A stretch of 24,384 nt of DNA from the NCBI GenBank assembly GCA_946803715.1, contig CAMPET010000033.1, positions 266,573 to 290,956 on the forward strand, read 5' to 3'. Within the stretch, counting starts at the first letter, position 1. Each line of letters opens with the position of its first letter. Source of the stretch: Beroe ovata. Lineage: Eukaryota > Ctenophora > Nuda > Beroida > Beroidae. Positions 1 through 11,451 of this stretch are shown here, piece after piece. Under the pieces are notes generated by a model. It was given only the letters and a program-made list of their open reading frames with translations, searched no databases and was not told the DNA's origin. A program made the translations under genes and the position numbers.

Positions 1-275
1 GATAATCATTTCCCGAGTTAAGGGCCGTCATAACCCCTTATCAGCCCAAAACATGTCAGTTTGAGTGAGCATTTGAGGATAGCTCCCAAACGGATCGACC
101 GATTGACTTGAAACTTCTACCATAGCTCAAGGACCATCGGCTGATTATCGTCAGTGGCATCGTAGGAAGAAAGTGTGGTGGAACAATAATCGACACAGCC
201 GATGCCATTGTCATCGGTGTCATCCTCTTATCAAGCTGCAATTATATGGAATGAGGGTGAAAATATTCGTCAGAG

Positions 276-329
276 TTGTTCTAGAGGGTGTACTTGTTCT
301 AGAGGATGTACTTGTTGTAGAGGTTGTAC
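276..329. repeat. 18-bp tandem repeat, three copies
   Basis: Three consecutive 18-bp units of the form TTGTTCTAGAGGGTGTAC lie at 276-293, 294-311 and 312-329. Copies two and three differ from the first by one and two bases. A degenerate continuation follows. No function is evident. Confidence 0.85.
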
Positions 330-1013
330 TTACTTGTTAGAACCTCATTGAAAATATAGTGATTCAAAATTTGGGATAGAAGGTAATGAGTGCGTCAGGT
401 AGTCAGACAGGCTTTGTCGTGTAATAATTGCCTCAATACGATGATCGCATTCCACCCAATTGTAGCTCGTCTCGGACCCTGTTGGGAAAATACGCGAAGA
501 AATTCAAAATCGCGAGCTTGATCAAGTTCACAATTTTCAGTGTAAGATTGGAACTCAAAGATGAAGAGAACTTGAGACTCAGATCTATGAATAGAAAATT
601 TTTACAGACAAGAAAATTATCGTGTATAACAATAGCATTAAAATGGTACAGGAAATCAAAAATAAAATTGATCAGCAAATATTGTAAATGTATAGCTGAG
701 ATCAAATACATGAGGAGTGGAGCTGAAGTATCAAAAAACGTTAAATTATTTAAAAAATCTTCTACAAACTCCTTCTCCCAAAACAAATCATAGTTCACAT
801 CATGTATCGTAACAATGATCAAGTTTCGTTCATATCTCGATATAACACTTTCTGTATCATTACAAACTGAAATTTTTCATCATGATCGCGACACTTTTTG
901 ATCCATCATTATAGAAAAAGTGGATGATGCAATGTTCAAATATACCAGATTATTTCGGTACACACCTCACATACTCGATATAGTGTTACAGTGTACACAC
1001 ATCATTCACGATA

Positions 1014-1045
1014 TAGTGTTACATACAGTGTAACACTACACTGTA
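1014..1045. repeat. Overlapping hairpin-forming palindromes
   Basis: Two mutually exclusive perfect stem-loops share bases. One has 10-bp arms at 1014-1023 and 1029-1038 with a 5-base loop. The other has 9-bp arms TACAGTGTA (1024-1032) and TACACTGTA (1037-1045) with a 4-base loop. Related ACAGTGTA/TACACTGT words recur through about 960-1220, suggesting a decayed repeat block. Confidence 0.7.
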
Positions 1046-1477
1046 TTGACAATGTATTCGACACTGATTTTCGATGGACAGCAGTAATTATCCGGCGCCG
1101 CAGTGTAAAATTTCGTACATTTTACATCAGACTGTACACATTGTAAGTGAAATACAATGTACAATATACATTTATAGTGTCAGAGTACAATACATGTGTG
1201 CACTGTATAATGTATGGCAAGTCAGATGGAATGTACCTACTCACAAGGACCGTACGTTGACGTGTGAATTAGTGTTATTAGTACAGCTGTTCAGTACACA
1301 ATCTATATAGAGGGATATCAAGTTATTTTTCTGAGTACTGATTACTGAGTTACTGATCCACTCTTCACAATTTGGAGCGAGATCAGTTATTGAGAAATGA
1401 TAATCAAACTATACGAACGAGCAAACAAACAAACAACCCTCTTAGAACAAATAAAAACCAAGTGACCATCACTTGGA

Positions 1478-3271
1478 TCACTTAGGACTCGATGATCCGA
1501 ATGGCGACGATAAAAAGGACGATAACTTGCTGTTGCTGGTCGAATGTGTGTGTTTAGGACGGTATAGAAAATAGTCCAGTCTAACTTTACTCTGCAATTG
1601 ATTGATGATAAACGTTATTTTCCGATGTATATGATCGCCCTTATACGGTGCCTCGAAAATGTAGTCCTTAGGGTCCTTGTTTTCGTTCAGATAGACTATT
1701 TTCAACTTTAACCTATCTGAATTGAATCTGTCGACCAGTTTTTCTGACGATATTAAGTTCACACAGGGAATAGTCTCTGCTCGTAGTTTAAACGGTGGTA
1801 ACGGTGACTTCGTCAGTGGATCTATCTCGATTTTCTCACCCGAAATACCCAGTTGAACATCGATCTTCTTCTTGATGACCCGGGACTCAATCTGTACGCT
1901 GAACACCTCGTAGTTCAGCGACTCGAACCTGCTGTACCCCCGAACATTATCGGCCTCGAGCTCGACTTGGCTCGTACGTTTGGAATGCGTGCGTAACAAC
2001 CGAAACTCGAGTGTATTCATATCCTCGAGAAAACTCTCCAGATTAACGTTGTCACCGGGAGTGTTCTGCTTTTCCAGGACGTACTTTGATCTGTCCCGCA
2101 TGAGGGTCTTCTCCTCCCGCTGTATGCTGATATCGTTGTAGACGGGCAAGCCCGTTTTGTATTGTATGCGTTTTTTCACTGCCCGCACGAAAATATCTTC
2201 CATTTTCACCTTCATGTTACGGAAGTGGAACGTCGTGTGGGTTTTATCCTCGAAATTTATCTTCACAATAATCTTCTCGTCCTTGTCCTCCTTGTACAGT
2301 GCGAGTTCGAGTGCTCCCGTCCCGAAGTGATACGAATAGTACTTCTGAATCAAGTCCCGGGGTGTTAGCGGCTGGAACATCAGAATATCGTCATCATCAT
2401 CGTCTGTCTGGAGATGACGTAGACAGTAATCGTCCACCGTGCCGCTCAACTGGGGTTGTCTACCCTCCGTGCAATACTGGAACAAGATTAACCCGATAGC
2501 CTGGTCAACGGTAGCCCGGGATACCACGTTAACATCGATTGTATCTTGAGGATTCTGTGCCATTGTTAGGGTCACCCTCAACTTGATCGTCTGTTTCGAT
2601 TTCTGAGAGTCATACTGACCGTACTGAACAAACGGGTTCTTAACGTTCTTAGTTTTAGCCATGAGTAATGAAAAGGACGACGATCGACCTTTGGACGAGG
2701 GTGTCGTGCTGTAGGGAAGAGGTGCGAAGAGGGTGTCAATGTCAGGGGTGGTGTTAACTTTGGAGGTGTCAAGGGAGATGAGCTGAGTTTGTGCTTCGTT
2801 TGAGGTGTTCCGCGATACTTTTATCTGGGATGATTCACAGGAATATTATACGAAAAAGTGGTTAATTCATGTCAATAATAACAAGAAGATAAAGAAAACA
2901 TCACAGATATACGAAGAATTTTCTCTCAATTTCGAGATCACCTGCTTCTGTGCCTCTTCCTTTCCCACGTGCATGTCATAACTACCAAATGGCTGGGGGT
3001 TTTGGAATTTCTCGGCCGATCTAATAGAACTTAATCGCCGGTTCCATTTGCGGTTCCCGAGATTATCGTCAGTTTGAGTGTCCAAAACCTGCAATTGACA
3101 TAAACTTAGCGTTTTGGATGGGGATTCTTTTTCGAAATCATGAAAGATTCATGAAGCAGTCAAACTTGTGAAAAGAAACTTTACCATCTCTGAGATAAGA
3201 GTCGAATCATTGGTTACAAAGGTGTTCTTTATGTGTCGTTGTAGAATGTCTGCATCATCCAAAAGTGCCAT
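1478..3271 (-). CDS. MAPKAP1: SIN1 / MAPKAP1, subunit of mTOR complex 2
   Basis: SIN1 is an essential subunit of TOR complex 2 that recruits substrates such as Akt through its CRIM domain. Exons on the minus strand are 3271-3185, 3088-2942 and 2824-1478 (87+147+1347 nt, 526 aa; human is about 522 aa). The N-terminus (MALLDDADILQRHIKNTF) and the residues across the first splice (SEM|VLD) match the SIN1 N-terminus. Residues about 133-260 are the CRIM domain, with VVSRATVDQAIGLI and the acidic loop containing six Asp (about 219-224). Residues about 263-360 fit the Ras-binding-like domain, and about 382-495 the PH domain with VQLGISGEKIEIDP. Introns are 96 and 117 bp. The exon 2 end is chosen at CAG|GTGATC because it restores a family-like KQIK junction; a downstream in-frame GT (exon end at 2900) would add 14 residues. 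The start is the ATG at 3271. Confidence 0.93.
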
Positions 3272-4024
3272 TCCTAAACAGTGTAATGACGCGACGGTGA
3301 GGTTAGAAAATCGGGATCTCATCAAGGTGATTACTGATATCATTTCGGAACTTAGGTGCAATTGTTAGGACAAGGTGGAGCCTCGGAATAGATTAATTCA
3401 ACAAAAGATTCTATAACTATCACCGTTCGCTTAAATTGGATCAAAGCAAAATGAACAAATACACAAATTGTACAAATTATACAAAGTAATCCTCGTTTAT
3501 CATTAGTAAATGATACCATCCTCATTTCACTATAATTACTTTTCATTCAATCATTATCCATCCAATCAATTGATTATTCAACGAAAAAAGTCACAACGTC
3601 ATTGCCAACCGATTGGTAGTAGTGAGATAAAAGGAAGTCAACCAGCGAAAAGAAATGTCGGCAGAGGAAAATTAACAATGAACTCAAATTAACTCATTCA
3701 TGAGTGGCAGGCTTTCTAGTAACAAGCATTTAAACTCTCAATAGTTTGGTTGCCGGATTATTAGCCAGTCAACTACTTAGTCATTCTACAGACACGATGT
3801 TTATGAAGCTTATGCAATCATCTTGATACATCATCATTTCCTAGGGTCAAGTAAACAACACACTTCCTATTCTTCATTGATAAATCTAATTCCTATGATA
3901 TCGGCTATCAAACCATGGCGTAGATATATACGTAGACATATCCTAGAAATGATCATTCACACAATTTCCGATCTTCACGACAACCAATCCATTACCACGC
4001 CCGTATCAAACAGCAATAGTTCAC
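3272..4024. other. SIN1 upstream region / lipin 3' flank
   Basis: This stretch holds the 5' flank of SIN1 and the 3' flank of lipin, which is transcribed toward it. I see no convincing gene. The open frame starting at 3823 on the plus strand only runs into the antisense of the lipin coding region. I found no AATAAA on the minus strand close after the lipin stop. Confidence 0.5.
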
Positions 4025-6248
4025 TCACAACACCAAATCACTCTCATCAAGTTCCGGGATTTCAACCCGCCAGAAATTCTGAGTCAGGTACTCCTCATCC
4101 ACAGTGGGGAGGAGCGGGTTTTGTTGTATGGACGGGAAGTAAACCTCGTGATGGTCGAATATCTCGGCGTAGGTACAGTGCTGGACGAGCGAGTGCTCCG
4201 GGTAAATCTCACCCCGATGATTGATTATGTAGACTCGGTGAGGTGGAATTCCGATAGCCTGGTAACTCATGCTATCGCTCGTTCTGTTGCCGAATCCCGC
4301 GTAGAACGGCATCATTCCCTCGCCGAACAGGTTCTTGATGTCGTTGAGACATGCTATCTTGAAGACGTGAGGTCGCCGGAGCACTAACTCTTCTCTCAGA
4401 CACCGGAAGAGGGAATCTGGGGACAGGAGCATTGGTCCCTCTGGGATTCCCAAACCGTTCTGCTCTATCGACTTGAGGAAGCGTTTCGTCATGGAAGCCT
4501 GTCCTATGGCTCTCGAGGAGAGGTACAGGAACTTATATCCGTTTCCTGCAAGTGCTGAAAACAGCTTAGCAATGTTATTCTGAGTCCAGTCCTTGCCGAC
4601 CCACGGTAGAATGTGCCCGAACACGTCACTCCGAGTTATCGTTCCATCGATATCGGAGATTATGATCTTATCGGTGTAGTTCCACAAGTACACGTGACAA
4701 ACACACCGTGTCGTGCCCTGCAGACTGGTTGTCACGGTGAATGTCAGCGTGTTTGATCCGTCCTCCAGTTCCAGACTAGCTATGTCCTCTGACGAGAGGG
4801 TCAGAACTTTGATGTACTTCGGTCCAGCACCCTCGTCCTCGATCACGTCATCGTTACTGGACAGGTAGGTCAGACTTCTGTCCCTGTCCAGATCGAAACT
4901 GCCGTCCTCCTCTATAGCAAGAGATCGGTGTTCACGGAATGCAATGGCGAGAAGCACCTCATTCGGTGCTTGACACCAATTAAAACAATCGATTCCACAC
5001 TTGACCATCAAGTTGGGATCATTCAGAATGTCGAGATTATCGTCACTGATTTGATCGTATGTAACAAGGAAATCGTCAAACAATTCTAATTGTTCACCAC
5101 ACAACGATAATAGAATCTCTTGATCATCGTGACACAAATCATCGACAGTTTGGGTTCGTTTATTTCGTGTGTACATGATTGGGGTTTGGGTCTGAGTACT
5201 GATTCCTGAGAGGGGGAGGGTAAGTGATTAAATAGGTATTGTCACAACAATTATCAACATTGATGATAACCGCACGATAAACAGTAAACACATCAAGAAA
5301 CTCCGCACACATTAACTTACCAGAAGTTTCAGCGCTCGACATCTGCTCGCACATGCTGTAATACCGAGGTGTCTCGAGGGAGAGGGCGTCGAGTCGGCGG
5401 AATTTCTCGTCATTCTGGAACATTTCCTGTGTCTCGCTCTCCTCAGCAGCCCGGTACAAGCTGTTCTTGTTGGAGGAATCTATGCCGAAATACTGCGATA
5501 CCGCCATCGGATCATTCGTATCGATATCATCGAGATAGATTCCCTCCTGAATGTTGCTGTGGGTGAAGGTACTCTTCCGTTTCCGTCTGTGTCCGACATA
5601 CTCCCACATCCCCCTCATGAAGGAAGTCCCCTCCTCCTCGGACCTTGTGGCCGTGGCGGGGGCGTGGTGGCCCCTCTCCGGGGGCTGGGTGGGGAGCGTG
5701 CCCCAATCCCACACGATCATCTTGGAGCGGTTGTCAATGCGTTGCTGCATCTGCTGGTTGCTTAGCAACTCACTGTCCGAGAGACAGTCTTCCCCCGAGT
5801 ACGGATAGTAATCGTCCTCATCCTCCTCGTCTTGGTAATCGGACGAGTAATCCGTTTCCTCGTCCGTCATCCCGCTCGATTCCTGCCTCAACTTGTGTCT
5901 CATCAGCTCAGCCGGCACGTCTGTTTGGATTGGAGACGTGGAGAGCTCCGTGTCGGCAAACTGATACTCAGGATCGTCCTCGCATATCTTCTTCACGAAA
6001 AAAGCTTCCCCGTTAGCCCCTAGTTTCATCTGGAGGCTAACCGGGCGCCCGTTAACCGTGATATCAACAAGCTTTTCATTGCTCTGGAGGACGTTCAATT
6101 TCCCGAATCGGACGTGAAATGGGGACGATTTGAACGAGCCGTCCTGTTGTCGGACGACAATGACGTCTAGTGCGCCAGTGAGCGTGGCGCCATTGATAGT
6201 ATCGTAATATCCCTTTACACTGGAGAAAATGGAGGTCACATAATTCAT
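4025..6248 (-). CDS. LPIN: Lipin, Mg2+-dependent phosphatidate phosphatase
   Basis: Lipins convert phosphatidate to diacylglycerol at the ER and can also act in the nucleus. Exons 6248-5321 and 5205-4025 (928+1181 nt) join in phase 1 across a 115-bp GTAAGT..TCTCAG intron to give 702 aa. The N-LIP domain begins directly at the ATG (MNYVTSIFSSVKGYYDTING, residues 1 to about 90) and contains SPFHVRFGKL. An acidic stretch (about 130-150), the WDWGTLP motif typical of lipins (about 181-187) and a basic run RRKRK (about 221-225, a likely nuclear-localisation or phosphatidate-binding patch) follow. The C-LIP/HAD domain carries the catalytic DIDGT at 494-498. The coactivator motif LxxIL of vertebrate lipin-1 reads FGHIL here (505-509). 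The protein is at the short end for animal lipins because the middle region is compact. The in-frame triplets upstream of 6248 contain no nearby ATG. Confidence 0.95.
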
Positions 6249-6531
6249 TCGGGACAACCTATGGAAGTTGGTTGGCAGTGTTAGAGGTATGGAAAGCCAT
6301 GGGTGATAATTGAGACATCCGACTAAAATAATGAAAAATGTAAGTTGAAACTTTGAAATAGATCTGTGTCTTCAATAACAAATAAGACATTGTCCAATTA
6401 TGCTGAATGCAATAAAACCCCAAAATTCAAAATCATTGTCATCAAATACAAGCTAAAACCAATCGAACTTAATTAATCCCAAAAATTACAACAAATAAAT
6501 AATCAATTTTTCTGAAAGGTCTAAAATATGC

Positions 6532-8495
6532 TTATTTCGAGGTCGGGATCATGAACTCATTATAGAGAATGAAAACTTCCTCAGTCCCTGCTTCCAAAGT
6601 GATTGATATGTCGTCTTCAGGCGAGCTCACAACTGAAATTAGCAACGATAATTAGACACCAAGTGAACCGAATTTCGAATTTTCATAGGTAGTAAATGTT
6701 CGGAGTGTGGATCAGGCCCTCGATCGATACTTCAAATATCCGATACCCCATGAATTCAACGTGTTTTGAATGTGTCTCAAAAGTGTCTCAAAGTGACTCA
6801 CGGATATCGCCGGGATTCATTGCGAATGTGACAGGCGGGTTGTCGGGACACTCAGTGTCTGTCACTGCTACGAGAGAGTGACCCAGGATTTGGGCAATCC
6901 AGACATGTAACCGCTCAGCGTGCTGGGAAAGATCCACTCAAGCTATTATTCCACTCAAGTTATTATTCGACTCAAGTTAATATCATTTTATGAGTGACAC
7001 TCGACAGCAGAAATACAATAGATCAATAGTATGATCATGTTCACGAGAGTAGTAGGCTAGGATGGTGCCTTACACCTATTCCTTAGTTCCCTATAATTAG
7101 CTCTTACGTTTTTCTTGATATGAACGGTTGCTTGAGTTTGCACGTTCTTGGCAAGCACTCCATCCATGAACCCCAGAAACTCCATGTGGGGTGAGAAGAA
7201 GACTGGACGATGGGTAAAACTCCGCATGATCTTGTTACTGGACCGGCTGCACCCATTACTGAGTAGAGATCGAGGAACATTAAATTGACGATAGTTCACG
7301 TATTTGAAATGACGTATTTTGAGAATCATGAACGATGGAATTTGTGAACGATTGAATTTGTGCTAAATGGGTGCACCAATACTAACATCAAGACATGATT
7401 CATAGGAACTCCATCCTGTGACTCCAACTTTTCGTCAATGAGAGCAACTATTGGGTCGCCTAGGAACTGGTTCTTCGGGAGACCATGGTCCTGGTCATAG
7501 GTTACACAGGGATACGTCTTGGTCATGTTGCTGGAGAGCACCTGAGAGAAAAAGAGGTCATCATGGGCGACAGTCGACAGAATATTGGCAGGTTGGAAAT
7601 GGATACATTTGCAAAATGGACACGATTGACAAGATACTGAATTGAGTAGAAGAATGAAATTCCCACGAGATCTTCTGTGGCCCACCTTATAGATATCTGT
7701 CAAGGATGAGTCCGCATTCAGTTTCCAATCTTGCTGGGCATCATGGAACAGGAGGGGCAGCGGATACTCTTCTGAATCAAGCGGCCCTAGGGACAAGGAA
7801 TGTCAAGAATGAGGTTTATATGGAACCTCATTCTCGTATGGACTCGTATAGCATTGAATCTCTAATATGAGAGGGAATTGAATCATTTTTACCTAATTTC
7901 GTATCTACCTGTATAAGAAGCTACATCACTTTCAGAGAGTAATATGGGTTCATTTTCACAATCAACCGGAACGTAGGACTGCCATTCGAGAAACATGACG
8001 TACGGATTCGGCACGACACAAGTCTGAGAGTCGAAAATAATCGCCCAGTCAAACCACGAGAATAGCTGAAACGATAATCATTGGACTGCTTGATATTTCA
8101 CGTTCCTCGATACATAATTTGCCAGTAGTTGGATGAGGAAGACTGCATACCAGGATTTGCCATTTTCTGATGAAAGCTGCCATTTCGAACTGCCACGGCT
8201 GATATTCTGTGTGCCCTGCCCTGGCCCTATACTCGCTCACCATGACAAAACCTAACAAACCCAGCACCAGCACGGCTAGGAGAATCACAAACTTGCGCCT
8301 GTTCACAGCATTGAGAATATCTCTCCCAATATCCAACAACACCTCCTCCAATGTGATGTCCTGAGCGAGGCACATCGCAATCAGCTCATCTTGTCGTTCT
8401 GGAGATATGCCCGAGAGCTCCGCTTGCTGGAGAAACTCTTCGAAATCAGAGTACTGCTGCATGTCGTCACGTTGTGACTTTTCTTTAGGACTCAT
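6532..8495 (-). CDS. Type II membrane protein resembling C6orf89/BRAP
   Basis: Seven exons are inferred: 8495-8151, 8065-7909, 7786-7686, 7541-7387, 7258-7108, 6922-6802 and 6632-6532 (1131 nt, 376 aa). All splice sites are GT-AG with compatible phases. The N-terminal segment (1-68) is hydrophilic and helical, followed by basic NRRKF and one membrane helix (about 69-86), then a long luminal-type part with scattered cysteines (for example FDSQTCVV). The C-terminus contains VTFAMNPGDI followed by a beta-rich tail. Size, single N-terminal membrane helix and the PGDI element near the C-terminus resemble the bombesin receptor-activated protein C6orf89 (about 350 aa, Golgi/endomembrane). That identity is recalled from family architecture and is only moderately certain. 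The exon 3/4 junction is the weakest: exon 4 could begin at an earlier AG, but the chosen AG at 7543-7542 keeps the phase. Confidence 0.6.
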
Positions 8496-8884
8496 CGTGT
8501 ATTATAATGCTATGATAAGGCTGAGGTTAGGAGTTTGAACGACAGAATCAGGATAGAATGTGGTTTAATATTAGGCATTCAACTGAATTAAATTTCCGTA
8601 GTTGTAAACAAAGTACATAGGAATAAAAGATAATGGGTAAAAAGCTGCTGCGTTAGGTACATATCGCGTCTTGTAAGGATACGTGATTCAAAACCTTGTA
8701 AAATGATTCTCATCAGCAACATACAACATCAGCGTTACACATGATTTGGTCAGCAATATATAAACATTCAACATAGACAATGTCTGCCAGACAGTTCAAA
8801 TAAGATAAATGTAGTCATTATTATCGCTCAGTCAAGAACTGTCCTCTGTTCACTGAATTTAAAGTCCCCTCAGTTTATTAGATT
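8496..8884. other. Intergenic region between SYNCRIP and the C6orf89-like gene
   Basis: These 389 bases contain the SYNCRIP 3' end and presumably the promoter of the C6orf89-like gene. Apart from the AATAAA noted separately I see no gene or repeat. Confidence 0.5.
8874..8879 (-). terminator. Poly(A) signal of SYNCRIP
   Basis: On the minus strand AATAAA lies only five bases past the TGA stop at 8887-8885, implying a very short 3' UTR if it is used. Confidence 0.5.
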
Positions 8885-11451
8885 TCACCACCAATTCTCC
8901 CCTGAGTTTCCACCAACCTGGTCGGTAACGCTGGGATCTGACCACTTCTCATTCTGCTGATCATCGTTCCCTTTCCTTCTCTTAGTTACCCACACACCAG
9001 CACTGCCCCTTGCTCCCCTGAGATGGATTACTGACGCGTAATTCTAATGTTAGAGCATAATGAACAATATAATGTGTGATGTGTCAATGAAACCTTCATA
9101 CCTTCCTTGGTTCTGCTCATGATTCCCATAGTACCCATCACCATAGCTACTGCCATACATCTCAAAACCGTAGTCGTAACCATCGAAATCCCCGTCATAG
9201 TAACCAAATCTCGGAGGATAGAACCCACCCCGACCTCGACCACCTCTCCTCCCTCCTCTACCCCCTCTCATGTTAATTTTACGCTTCTTGTTTGGCTGGG
9301 GCTTCGCAAACGAGACTTCTATCTGTGATAAACAGATACCTATTTCAGTTTCACCGCGTCATCAGATAGTGATAAGAAATGACTCATGTAGGTAGAAATG
9401 TACATACCTCCGTTCCCTCAAGTGTTCTTGATACTTCGTCCTTCGCTTTGGTAGCTTCTTCTCGGGTGCCCATGTGGACAAAGGCAAAGTCCTTTATCTT
9501 CACGACCTTTTCAATGGTGCCATACGGCTCAAAGTGCTTCTTTATAATTTCCTCGGTCATTTCTTCAGATAGCGGTGTGATGTGAAGTGATTTAACCTGT
9601 AAATTTCAGATTAATGACATTGCACAACAATTCGAAGTATCGAAATGATTGAATAGCGACAAAACAAAATCACTCATACAGCATTGATTTCTTCTTCAGT
9701 GAAGTGATTATGTTGCTCAGCCCAATCAACGTTTCTGATCTGACGACCGAACAATATTTTATTCCCAGTGGCACACTCTCTCCTAGCTTCATAAGCAGAC
9801 TTATGATCAGAGAAATCGACAAACGCGTAACCTGAATGAATACGAGGAGGATATGAGTAACCTATTGTTGCAATTTTTGGCATACTAGGTGTAAGGTAAC
9901 TCGTCGCTGAACAAGAGATTGATGGGAGGACAAGAATGTTCTTCAGTACTCGTCTTAGTGGAAAACGATGTGTCATGCATGTCTACTATAATTGCCTCCG
10001 ATCTCATCCCAAGCTACTACATTATTGACATCAAAATGATTTCTAGTTGCTTGTTATCACAATTAAAATACTCAAATATATAGAAAATTGATTTTCCAGA
10101 TTCCCAAAATGCAAAAGATCGAACACACGAAGACAGTAGGATCACATTCATCCTGTGAATAATTTTGTCAACATCGATTCTCTTTGATCCTTGTCTTGAG
10201 AGCAGCTTCTCGAAATGAATACGTTGCAGAATTTGCAAATTTTGGGAATTGGATCACACTTTGTAGAATTTTTAACTAAGTAGAGCTTGGGTAAATCGTC
10301 AGAAAAGGATCTTTTCAACACACATAAGACATTGTGGACTATACACCCAGTCTGCTCAGTTAAATTTGAGGTATGTTTCTAATTTCAATATTTACTGTAC
10401 AGGTGACTAGCTGTTGAACTTCGCAGGAATGCCTGGGTTAATCCTCAAAGAGTGAATCAGTAACTGAAAATATGAAATAGCTGGTTTCAGATACACAGCC
10501 ATATAGCAGTATTGGGTTTGTAAAACTTGATTATTTCACATCTAAGCACCTTTCACCTTCTGATATTTGTTGTATATTGTTTGTTAATCAAATTCTTGGA
10601 GACATGTATCATAATAGTTGGCATCTCTGTAGAAGGTATATTTTTCTATTCAAACTACAAAAGACATTTATCTTGATATTTTGATGGGTAAGATTTGGGA
10701 AATTTTCTTACCTCTATTCAGCTTTGCATCATTCAAGTCTTCCTGAACGAAAACATTCACAACTTTGGGAAATAATGCGTTCAACTCAACCAATAGTTCA
10801 TCCTTTGTCTTTTCCTTGATAATGTTACCCATGTATAACCTTCTATTACCCTCAGACTTGGTTACATTTATCCTGTGTCCAGGAAGAATCTCATGATCAT
10901 TCAACTCTTTAATAGCCTTTTCTGCATCAGTAGGTGTTAAGTATCTCAGAAATGCATATCCCCTGAATAGTGATATTATAAGCTTTGATTTTTGATACCA
11001 AGAATTTGAAAAGGTATGAGTGGACCTTGAAAGGACCAAACATTACTTAAAGTAATTAATAACCTGCTTAGATCTGACTTGTACTCCATTATAAGTCTCA
11101 AAACATATATTTTGCCAATTCCTTCGAAAATAGGAACTATAACATCTTCTTTCACAGTTTGAGGCAATCGGCCGATAAAGACCTAATGAAAAGGGCGAAT
11201 TATGGCAAAGTTTATAGCGCAATGAATTGCACCTATAAAATTTGTGATATCTATTTCCTCTGTGATAATACCTGGCATTCTTCAGATGGTTCTTCTCCTG
11301 TAAAGTTTGGGGGTGGACCACCATAGATGCGACAAGAAGATGTTATGTCAATTTTGTATCCGGTCCGTTCTAAGAGTTCTTGAATAGCTTGTGAATGAAT
11401 AGGATCACTTTCAGATCCAATAGCTCCAGTGCTAGATTCTTCTTTATTCAT
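8885..11451 (-). CDS. SYNCRIP: SYNCRIP / hnRNP R-type RNA-binding protein
   Basis: This is an RNA-binding protein of the hnRNP Q/R (SYNCRIP) family, which acts in mRNA stability, splicing and translation. Exons are 11451-11272, 11182-11064, 10962-10712, 9831-9680, 9596-9408, 9322-9102 and 9017-8885 (1245 nt, 414 aa), all in phase. The diagnostic linker LLERTGYKID..IYGGPPPN precedes RRM1 (about 61-137: VFIGRLPQ and RGYAFLRY). RRM2 runs about 141-220 (RLYMGNI, GYAFVDF, VDWAE) and RRM3 about 238-300 (LHITPL, KDFAFVHM, EVSFAKP). A basic NKKRK, an RGG box (316-330), a Tyr/Gly-rich segment and a C-terminal KRRK with a Gln/Asn patch (383-395) follow, as in vertebrate hnRNP R. A1CF/RBM47 share the linker but lack this C-terminal arrangement. 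Vertebrate proteins are about 620 aa, so the RGG tail here is much shorter. Introns are 83-101 bp except one of 880 bp. Confidence 0.93.
9832..10711 (-). other. 880-bp intron 3 of SYNCRIP
   Basis: This intron separates the RRM2 halves and is about ten times longer than the other five introns of the gene. I see no recognisable exon, RNA gene or repeat in it. Confidence 0.6.

Larger units (their letters stand above)
1..1477. other. Intergenic stretch without a supported gene
   Basis: This region lies downstream of the SIN1 stop. I find no recognisable protein or RNA gene. It holds an 18-bp tandem repeat (276-329), an AT-rich block open in frames of both strands (about 428-822), and a palindrome-rich block (about 960-1220). 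The overlapping open frames on both strands have no recognisable domain and no ATG at their displayed starts, so they are more likely a compositional effect than genes. Confidence 0.5.

Noticed and set aside
9-31. Shared element between the window start and 23589-23612
   Set aside because: Only about 20 bases agree loosely (ATTTCCCGAGT..GTCGT); too little to call a repeat.
2162-2499. Plus-strand frames inside SIN1
   Set aside because: Antisense shadows of the CRIM and Ras-binding-like region.
3823-4224. 133-codon plus-strand frame
   Set aside because: It starts without an ATG context of note, has no domain, and its second half is antisense to the lipin C-terminus.
5551-6023. Several overlapping open frames on the plus strand (up to 123 aa)
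   Set aside because: They are antisense to the lipin N-terminal exon, whose protein is clearly recognisable; their content is a shadow of it.
7542-7685. Cys-rich reading (SCQSCPFCKC) in the open frame joining exons 3 and 4 of the C6orf89-like gene
   Set aside because: The frame reads through from exon 3, but a GTGGGC donor and a TTTTTCTCTCAG acceptor bound it in matching phase, so I treat it as intron. This remains the least certain splice of that model.
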